From: an uncultured Thermoleophilia bacterium
Lineage (GTDB): Bacteria > Actinomycetota > Thermoleophilia > UBA2241
Direction: 5' to 3'
Assembly (NCBI GenBank): GCA_903921965.1
Contig: CAIXSE010000207.1
Location: 1 to 10,225 of the forward strand
Length of the DNA stretch: 10,225 bases
Part shown: piece by piece, positions 5,337 to 10,225 of the stretch
Layout of the letters: the number at the start of each line of letters is the position of its first letter
Numbering within the stretch: the first letter of the stretch is position 1
Notes under the pieces: generated by a model
What the model saw: only the letters and a program-made list of their open reading frames with translations
What the model was told of the DNA's origin: nothing
Database searches by the model: none
Program-made: the position numbers and the translations under genes

Positions 5337-5364
5337 GGTCCCCTCCTCCACGTCGTGCCGGGCG

Positions 5365-5381
5365 CCGGCGACCGTCGCCGG
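5365..5381 (-). promoter_or_regulatory. Hairpin in the leader of the RiPP operon
   Basis: CCGGCG, a five-base centre, then CGCCGG; the repeat extends inward to 8 bp arms around a single C. It lies about 30 nt upstream of the precursor C start, between the possible -10 element and the Shine-Dalgarno. It has the same 6-bp stem as the hairpin after precursor A (1252-1268). It could affect RNA stability or translation; chance is not excluded in this base composition. Confidence 0.3.
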
Positions 5382-5417
5382 CCGGCTGGTCTTCGCGGCC
5401 GCCGGCTGCCGGGAGCA

Positions 5418-5423
5418 AGCATA
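5418..5423 (-). promoter_or_regulatory. Possible -10 element for the RiPP operon
   Basis: Minus-strand TATGCT is the best -10-like word in the 133-bp gap between the 179-residue protein gene and precursor C. No good -35 is seen 16-18 bp upstream. A start near 5411 would give a 75-nt leader. The alternative is read-through from the heme operon. Confidence 0.3.
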
Positions 5424-5469
5424 CGCCCTCGGCGGCGGCGCGCCCGTTCTCCCGCGCCCCGGCGGCCGC

Positions 5470-6009
5470 TCAGCCGGCCTCCGCCGAAGGCATGTACGGG
5501 ACCGTCTTCGACCCCTCGACGAACCCGTAGCCGGCGATGCCGGACGACACGTCGGGGGCGAGGACCGCGGAGCACTTCTGGGTGATCACGGCCGCGGCCA
5601 CGGCGCAGGCCTCGGCGGCCTCCGCGTAGCTCAGTCCGTGCTCGCGCGCGACCGCGGCCAGGGGGCCATCGAGGAGTCGCTGGGTGTCGAGCAGCGACAG
5701 GAGCAGCTCCGCGGACGCCGCCGCGGCTCCGGCGCGCTGCGGATCGGCGTCGATGCCGAGCGCGCGCAGCGTACCCGCGTACAGGGACACGAGCGCGGGT
5801 CCCTTCTCGTTGGCGGCGTCGGAGAACACGGGCGCTCCGGACGGCAGCTTGTCGAGCGGCAGGCCGAGGGACAGCAGGAGGAAGGTGCCCGCCATGCGGG
5901 CGGCCGCAGCCACCGCCGTCTCGGCGTGGACGCCGCGCTCGCCGGCCAGGCGGGCGAAGATCACGCCGCAGCACGCCTGTGCGGCGACTGCCGTGGGGCT
6001 CGGTGCCAT
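5470..6009 (-). CDS. Unrecognised 179-residue protein
   Basis: I do not recognise this protein. It is Ala/Leu-rich and looks mostly helical and soluble, with one hydrophobic stretch (MAGTFLLLSLGLPL, 39-52) that is short for a membrane segment. Notable parts are CC at 13-14, FSDAANEKGPALVSLYAG (62-79), an acidic/leucine helix SAELLLSLLDTQRLLDG (99-115) and a distinctive end, VITQKC (141-146) then DVSSGIAGYGFVEGSKTVPY (153-172). Codon use matches its neighbours. The ATG at 6009 has no Shine-Dalgarno, but TACCGT lies 6 nt before it, suggesting a leaderless message; a GTG at 6027 behind GAGAG is the alternative start. It sits 76 bp after hemD and 133 bp before the RiPP genes, so it may belong to the heme operon, the RiPP locus or neither. 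Confidence 0.75.
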   Translation of the reverse strand: MAPSPTAVAAQACCGVIFARLAGERGVHAETAVAAAARMAGTFLLLSLGLPLDKLPSGAPVFSDAANEKGPALVSLYAGTLRALGIDADPQRAGAAAASAELLLSLLDTQRLLDGPLAAVAREHGLSYAEAAEACAVAAAVITQKCSAVLAPDVSSGIAGYGFVEGSKTVPYMPSAEAG

Positions 6010-6015
6010 CGGCTC

Positions 6016-6021
6016 ACGGTA
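6016..6021 (-). promoter_or_regulatory. Possible leaderless -10 element before the 179-residue protein gene
   Basis: Minus-strand TACCGT (TANNNT type) ends six bases before the ATG at 6009, the same geometry as TAGGTT before the SAM hydrolase gene. No -35 is recognisable. It lies in the gap after hemD, so it would allow separate expression from the heme operon. Confidence 0.3.
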
Positions 6022-6085
6022 CCACACGAACGGGCTCTCGGAGTGCCGGACGGGTGACGCGCCGCCGGAGGGTGCGGAGACCGGA

Positions 6086-6973
6086 TCAGGCCAGACTGCG
6101 GGCGGCCGCGGCGATGGCCTCGGCCAGGCCCGCGGCCGTGTGCTCGGGCGCCTCCACGGCGACGGTGAGGCCGAGCGCTCGCAGGGCCGCGCTGGTGGCC
6201 GGGCCGATGGAGCAGAGACGCACCCCCGCGAGCAGCTCCGCGAGCGCCGGCGGGGACTCCCCGGCGGCGCGGGCCTCCGCGGCGAGTGCCGCCGCCAGCA
6301 GTCCCGCGAACTCCTCGGCGGTGCTCGCCGACGTGAAGGTGATGAAGTCGGCGGCGGCGAGCTCCTCGGCCGGCAGGCCGAGCGCCTCCGCCGGCGCCGT
6401 GTCGTACACCGGCAGCACGTCGACCTCCGCGCCCCACGAGCGGAGCGCGTCGGACAGCACCGGACGCGCGCGGCTCGCCGTGGGCAGCAGCACGCGCGTC
6501 CCGGCCGGCACGAGCCCCAGCTCGTCGAGCGTGGCGACGAGGCCCTCGGCGATGAACTCGCCGGGCACCACGTCGACGGCCACGCCGCGCTCCTCGAGCG
6601 CGGAGGCCGTGGCCGGACCCACGGCGGCCACAAGCACGCCGGGGACCAGGGGGCCCGGTCCGGCCGCGCCGGGCGCCGGGCCGCCCCGCGCCCGGCGTCC
6701 CGCCGCGTCGAGGTGGTCCAGGAAGACATCCACGCCGTTGCGGCTCGTGAACACGACGAGGCGGTAGCCGGCCAGGCCGCCGACGGCGGCCGCGACCTCG
6801 TCGTCCCACGGCCGCGGCACGATACGGATGGTGGGCGCGAGCAGGACGCGCGCGCCCAGGTGTGCGAGGGGCTCGGCCAGCGAGGCGGCCTGCTCGGCCG
6901 GACGCGTGACCACGACCGTCCTGCCGTCCAGCGGGCGGCCGGGGCGGGGCGGGGCAGCTCCGATGCCGTCCAC
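6086..6973 (-). CDS. hemD: Uroporphyrinogen-III synthase
   Basis: This enzyme closes and rearranges hydroxymethylbilane to uroporphyrinogen III, the branch point to heme, siroheme and cobalamin. The 295-residue product shows the weakly conserved but typical HemD two-domain pattern: LDGRTVVVTRPAEQ near the start, VVFTSRNGVDVF, VAAVGPATASALEERG, then RVLLPTASRARPVLSDAL, FITFTSASTAEEF and LCSIGPATSAALRALG with a closing HTAAGLAEAI. GTG at 6973, four bases after the hemC stop, is chosen because the frame farther upstream only reads through hemC out of phase. It is somewhat longer than the usual 240-270 residues owing to Ala/Gly/Pro-rich linkers. No CobA methyltransferase domain is fused to it, unlike in many anaerobes. 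Cytosolic; co-transcribed with hemC. Confidence 0.92.
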   Translation of the reverse strand: MDGIGAAPPRPGRPLDGRTVVVTRPAEQAASLAEPLAHLGARVLLAPTIRIVPRPWDDEVAAAVGGLAGYRLVVFTSRNGVDVFLDHLDAAGRRARGGPAPGAAGPGPLVPGVLVAAVGPATASALEERGVAVDVVPGEFIAEGLVATLDELGLVPAGTRVLLPTASRARPVLSDALRSWGAEVDVLPVYDTAPAEALGLPAEELAAADFITFTSASTAEEFAGLLAAALAAEARAAGESPPALAELLAGVRLCSIGPATSAALRALGLTVAVEAPEHTAAGLAEAIAAAARSLA

Positions 6974-6977
6974 GGGA

Positions 6978-7931
6978 CTACCCGCGGACGGAGGCGAGGA
7001 TGCGGCTGGCGCCGCGCGCCAGCAGGTCCTCGGCGAGGGCGATGCCGAGGCCCTCGGGCGCCCGCGAGGGCCCGGTGAGCTCGCCGCGCACCGTGTCGGT
7101 GCCGTCGAGCGAGCCGACGAACGCCAGCAGACGCAGCTGGTCGAGGCCGGCCTCACCGGGCACCCGCGAGACCTTGGCGTGGGCGGCGATGGGCACCTGA
7201 CAGCCGCCCTCCAGGCGGTGCATCAGGGCGCGCTCGGCGCGCAGCGCGAGGCTGCTTGGCTCGTGCACCAGCGGCAGGACGAGCGACGCCACACGGGTGT
7301 CGCCGGAGCGCGCCTCGATCGCCAGCGAGCCCTGGCCCACGGCGGGCAGCATCTGGTCGAACGAGAAGGCGAAAGCGGCGAGCTCGGGCTGCCGCAGGCG
7401 GGCCAGGCCGGCGGCCGCGAGGATGGTGCCGGCCATCTGCTCTTCTTCGAGCTTGCGCAGGCGCGTCTGCACGTTGCCGCGGATGTCCACGAGCCGGAGG
7501 TCGGGACGCAGCGCCAGCAGCTGCGAGCGGCGCCGCAGACTGGACGTGCCCACGACGGCCCCCGGCGCGATGGCCTCGATCCCTGCGGGGCGGCCGCCCG
7601 GGCCGGGCACGAACACGTCGTGCACGTCTTCACGGGCGGTGAACGCCACGATGGCGAGGCCGTCGGGTACCGACGTCGGCATGTCTTTGGCGGAGTGCAC
7701 GGCCATGTCGGTGCGGCCGTCGAGCATGGCCGCCTCGAGCTCCTTCGTGAACAGCCCTTTGTCCCCGATCTTGGCGAGCGGGGCGTCGAGGAGCTTGTCG
7801 CCCTTGGTCTGGATGACCTCGATCTCGACGTGCAGACCCGGGTGCAGGCGCATGAGCTCGTCCCTCACCCACTCGCTCTGGACGAGGGCGAGCCTGCTGC
7901 CGCGCGAGCCGATCCTGACGACGTCGCTCAT
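6978..7931 (-). CDS. hemC: Hydroxymethylbilane synthase (porphobilinogen deaminase)
   Basis: It joins four porphobilinogen units into the linear tetrapyrrole hydroxymethylbilane. The 317-residue protein has the full set of HemC landmarks: IGSRGSRLALVQ (7-18), IQTKGDK (40-46), GLFTKELE (59-66), HSAKDMPT (79-86, with catalytic Asp83), GTSSLRRRSQL (128-138), DIRGNVQTRL (149-158) and EGGCQVPIAAHA (241-252). Cys244 is the residue that carries the dipyrromethane cofactor. Length is normal. The ATG at 7931 overlaps the hemA stop as ATGA, indicating translational coupling; the longer open frame upstream is hemA read out of phase. Hydroxymethylbilane closes spontaneously to the wrong isomer, so the adjacent hemD is a logical partner. 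Confidence 0.97.
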   Translation of the reverse strand: MSDVVRIGSRGSRLALVQSEWVRDELMRLHPGLHVEIEVIQTKGDKLLDAPLAKIGDKGLFTKELEAAMLDGRTDMAVHSAKDMPTSVPDGLAIVAFTAREDVHDVFVPGPGGRPAGIEAIAPGAVVGTSSLRRRSQLLALRPDLRLVDIRGNVQTRLRKLEEEQMAGTILAAAGLARLRQPELAAFAFSFDQMLPAVGQGSLAIEARSGDTRVASLVLPLVHEPSSLALRAERALMHRLEGGCQVPIAAHAKVSRVPGEAGLDQLRLLAFVGSLDGTDTVRGELTGPSRAPEGLGIALAEDLLARGASRILASVRG

Positions 7932-9394
7932 GCCCCACCCGTGCCCGTGTCGCGAAGGCGGTGCACCGTGGCGCCGGCGGGTTCGGGCTCGCGCACGGCT
8001 GCCGCCTCCGGCGCGGGCTCGGGCGCGTCCTCGGGCTGCGCGGCGGCCTGGGCGCCGGCCGGACCCGCCGCGGCGGCGACGCGCTGCGCCGCGTCCGTCG
8101 CGGCCGGCGCCGGCTCGTCCTCCCCCGGCTCGTCGCCGAGGTCGAACAGCGTGCGCACGGCGTCGACGTACAGGTAGCAGGAGTTGCTGCCGGCGGCCTC
8201 CTTCATCTTGACCGTCGGCATGTGCAGGATCTTGTTGACGATGCTGCTCGTGAGCATGTCGACCTGGGCGCGCTGCTCGTCGGTGAGGCCGGCGAGCTTG
8301 TTGCCGAGACGCTCGAGTTCGCCCTTGCGGATGCTCTCGACGGCCTCGCGCAGCGTGGCGATCGTCGGGACGACCTCGAGGCTGCGCAGCCAGTCGTTGA
8401 GGCTCATGAGCTCCTGGTCGACGATGCGCTCGGCGTGCTGGGCGTCCTTCTCGCGCTCGTGGCGGTTGCGCTCCACGACGTGCTGGAGGTCGTCGATGTC
8501 GTAGAGGTACGCGTTCTTCACGCGGTTGATCTCGGGGTCGAGGTCGCGCGGCACGGCGATGTCGATGAAGAAGATGGGGCGCTTGCGGCGGTGGTGCATC
8601 GCCCGCTCGGTCATCTCGCGGGTGATGACGTAGTCGGGGGCGGCCGTGGAGCTGATGACGATGTCGGCGGCGGCGAGGTGCGTCTCGAGGTCCTCGAAGG
8701 GGACGGCGCGTCCGCCCACGCTGTGGGCGAGCTTCTCCGAGGTCGCGAAGGTACGGTTGGCCACGAGGATGCGCTCGATGCCGTGCGCCCTGAGGTGCGT
8801 CGCCGTGAGCTCGCTGGTCTCGCCGGCGCCGACGATGAGGACGGTGTGGTCCTTGAACTTGCCGAACACCTGCAGGGCGAGCTCGACGGCCGCGGAGCTG
8901 ACGCTCACCGGACGCTCGCCGATGGCGGTCTCGGTACGCACGCGCTTGCCTACTTCGAGCGCGTGCCGGAACAGGCGGTTGAACACCACGGAGGTGCAGC
9001 CGCCCTCGCACGCGAGCTGATAGGCGCCCTTCATCTGCGCGACGATCTGCGCCTCGCCGACGACCATGGAGTCGAGGCTCGACGTGACGCGGAAGAGGTG
9101 CGCGATGGCGCCGTCGCCGGAGTAGCTGTACAGGCTCGACTCGAGGTCGGCGGCGGCGACGCCGGCGTGGCGCGCCAGCACGCTCACGGAGGCGTGGCGC
9201 GCGGCGAGCGAGTCGTGCGCGTACGTGTACAACTCGGTGCGGTTGCACGTGCTCAGCGATACCGCCTCGCAGGCGGCGCCGCTCTCGAGCAGCTCCTGGG
9301 CTACGCGCAGGGCGTTCTCCTCGTCGAGGGCGAGGCGCTCGCGCAGGTCGAGGGACGCTGTCTTGTGCGAGATCCCGGCGACGACGACGAGCAC
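7928..9394 (-). CDS. hemA: Glutamyl-tRNA reductase
   Basis: First committed enzyme of the C5 tetrapyrrole route: it reduces glutamyl-tRNA(Glu) with NADPH to glutamate-1-semialdehyde. The 488-residue product begins VVVAGISHKTASLDLRERL and has the nucleophile Cys50 in LSTCNRTELY, SLDSMVVGEAQIVAQMK, the NADPH-binding VLIVGAGETSELTATHL, DIAVPRDLDPEI, and the C-terminal dimerisation helices. GTG at 9394 is chosen because it gives the conserved start (MLVVVAGISHKT) and lies four bases after the upstream stop; the frame farther upstream overlaps the membrane protein gene. After about residue 420 there is a 68-residue Ala/Pro/Glu-rich tail (7931-8134) that most family members lack. Confidence 0.96.
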   Translation of the reverse strand: MLVVVAGISHKTASLDLRERLALDEENALRVAQELLESGAACEAVSLSTCNRTELYTYAHDSLAARHASVSVLARHAGVAAADLESSLYSYSGDGAIAHLFRVTSSLDSMVVGEAQIVAQMKGAYQLACEGGCTSVVFNRLFRHALEVGKRVRTETAIGERPVSVSSAAVELALQVFGKFKDHTVLIVGAGETSELTATHLRAHGIERILVANRTFATSEKLAHSVGGRAVPFEDLETHLAAADIVISSTAAPDYVITREMTERAMHHRRKRPIFFIDIAVPRDLDPEINRVKNAYLYDIDDLQHVVERNRHEREKDAQHAERIVDQELMSLNDWLRSLEVVPTIATLREAVESIRKGELERLGNKLAGLTDEQRAQVDMLTSSIVNKILHMPTVKMKEAAGSNSCYLYVDAVRTLFDLGDEPGEDEPAPAATDAAQRVAAAAGPAGAQAAAQPEDAPEPAPEAAAVREPEPAGATVHRLRDTGTGGA

Positions 9395-9398
9395 GCTC

Positions 9399-10225
9399 TC
9401 AACCCCCGTACGTGTGGAAGCCGGTCCAGAACGGGACGGCGGCAAAGCGGATGACGAGCAGCACGACCATACCGCTCACGGCGAGCCAGGCGATGCGGCT
9501 GCCCACCCAGTCGGCGCGCACCCGCCCCCACAGCAGGACCGCGTACACCGCCCAGGCGCCGATGGCCAGGAGGACCATCGGGTCGAGCCACCACTGCGGC
9601 ACGTTGAACGTCTCGGCGCGGATGATGCCGGCCAGCATGCCCGCGGTGAGGAACGGCAGGCCGACGAGGGTGGCGTGGTACACGAGCTTCTCCAGCGTCC
9701 CCAGGGAGGGCAGCCGGCCCAGGACCCCGTCGGCGTGGTGCCGGCGCAGCAGCGACTCCTCGATGAGGTAGAGGACCGCGGCGCCGCCCGCCACGTACAG
9801 ACAGCCGATGGCGGTGATCATCACGACCACGTGCAGCACGACGATGTCGCTCTGCAGCGCCGGGGTGAGCCCGCCGGGAGCGTCGTACTTGATGAGCGCC
9901 GCGGTGAGCAGCACGAGGACCACCGGCAGCACGAAGAGCCCCACGGCGCGCATCTTCGTGAACGACTCGAGGATGTGCCAGACGAGCACGATCGCCCACG
10001 CCACCAGTACGAGCGACTCGTAGGCGCCGACGAAAGGCACGTGCCCGGCGCTGAAGCCGCGGAAGACGACGGCGAGCGTCTGGCAGACGAGGCCGATGGC
10101 GGCGACCCACAGCCCCACGCGGGTGAGCGTGGGGCTCTTGGTCAGGAACTGCACCACGAAGACCGCGAACGCGCCTGCGTAGAGCAGGTACGCGATCCAC
10201 AGCAGGATGACGGAGGCGTGCTCCA
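9399..10225 (-). CDS. CcsA/HemX-family cytochrome c biogenesis-type membrane protein (start one base beyond the window)
   Basis: An integral membrane protein with about eight hydrophobic segments, at residues near 5-25, 37-55, 69-86, 94-111, 127-155, 181-202, 215-233 and 243-260. The first two bases seen are TG, so the start codon is probably ATG or GTG with its first base at 10226; the length would be 275 residues, close to Bacillus HemX (276) and CcsA/ResC. Family hallmarks are RGFSAGHVPFVGAYESL (56-72), the histidine in VVLHVVV (His132), LPFLTAGMLAGI (190-201) and the end GFHTYGG (269-275). The heme-handling WWD motif is reduced to WWLDP (212-216) and lacks the usual WDPKE ending. HemX-like proteins precede or follow hemA in many genomes and influence glutamyl-tRNA reductase level; true CcsA delivers heme for cytochrome c. 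Which role applies is not decided. Confidence 0.82.
   Translation of the reverse strand, partial: EHASVILLWIAYLLYAGAFAVFVVQFLTKSPTLTRVGLWVAAIGLVCQTLAVVFRGFSAGHVPFVGAYESLVLVAWAIVLVWHILESFTKMRAVGLFVLPVVLVLLTAALIKYDAPGGLTPALQSDIVVLHVVVMITAIGCLYVAGGAAVLYLIEESLLRRHHADGVLGRLPSLGTLEKLVYHATLVGLPFLTAGMLAGIIRAETFNVPQWWLDPMVLLAIGAWAVYAVLLWGRVRADWVGSRIAWLAVSGMVVLLVIRFAAVPFWTGFHTYGG

Noticed and set aside
5970..6025. GGTACCGTG at 6015-6023 shared with both maturase start regions
   Set aside because: A nine-base match without flanking similarity; at the maturases it is explained by the duplication, and here it can arise by chance.
3982..6057. Plus-strand open frame of 691 codons opposite maturase 2 and precursor C
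   Set aside because: Shadow of coding sequence on the other strand; no recognisable domain, Arg-rich composition, and it spans several minus-strand genes and their gaps.
6010..6729. Extended start for the 179-residue protein
   Set aside because: The upstream part runs antiphase through hemD; only the GTG at 6027 remains a realistic alternative.
6974..7156. Longer hemD start at 7156
   Set aside because: The extra 61 codons overlap hemC out of phase and encode a Ser/Arg/Pro-rich stretch not seen in HemD; GTG at 6973 follows the hemC stop by four bases.
6978..9248. 756-codon minus-strand frame that could suggest a fused HemA-HemC protein
   Set aside because: Only the last 317 codons are HemC; the upstream part is hemA read out of phase and is Arg/Pro/Ala junk. 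The ATGA overlap marks the true boundary.
1..10225. tRNA, rRNA or riboswitch
   Set aside because: No stretch shows a tRNA-like cloverleaf with a T-loop signature, an rRNA-like sequence or a known riboswitch core; the intergenic gaps are all short (172 bp or less).

Overview
This is a GC-rich (about 70 %) bacterial window in which every supported gene lies on the minus strand, so transcription runs from high to low coordinates. The heme genes, an L13 ribosomal protein gene, TANNNT-type -10 elements abutting start codons and the strong G+C bias fit an actinobacterial-type organism (a deep branch such as Coriobacteriia or Thermoleophilia) or another GC-rich lineage. I cannot fix the taxon from sequence alone.

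Layout in order of transcription. (1) 10225-6086: a tetrapyrrole operon with a CcsA/HemX-type membrane protein, hemA (glutamyl-tRNA reductase), hemC (hydroxymethylbilane synthase) and hemD (uroporphyrinogen-III synthase), joined by 4-nt gaps or an ATGA overlap. It converts glutamyl-tRNA towards uroporphyrinogen III, but hemB and hemL are not in the window. (2) 6009-5470: a 179-residue protein that I do not recognise. (3) 5336-1272: the most interesting part, a RiPP (ribosomally made, modified peptide) locus. Its order is Nif11-type precursor C, radical SAM/SPASM maturase 2, precursor B, a decayed C-type precursor, radical SAM/SPASM maturase 1, precursor A. The order shows a tandem duplication of a three-gene unit [C-type precursor - maturase - A/B-type precursor]. 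The C-type precursor of the downstream unit has decayed, and the A/B-type cores have diverged. A 121-bp block across the two maturase starts is almost identical, which suggests recent gene conversion. (4) 1192-386: an S-adenosylmethionine hydrolase of the DUF62 family, probably transcribed as a leaderless mRNA from its own promoter. (5) 297-1: a promoter, a leader hairpin and the first 71 codons of rplM (ribosomal protein L13).

The maturases each carry an N-terminal PqqD-like stretch (a likely leader-recognition element), a CxxxCxxC radical SAM cluster motif and a complete set of SPASM cysteines. The precursors have Nif11-type leaders of about 75 residues and cores of about 18-24 residues. 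Each core holds exactly one cysteine. One core also carries two Tyr-Gly pairs, which recalls the substrates of radical SAM spliceases. No peptidase-transporter is present in the window, and the chemistry of the product cannot be read from the sequence.
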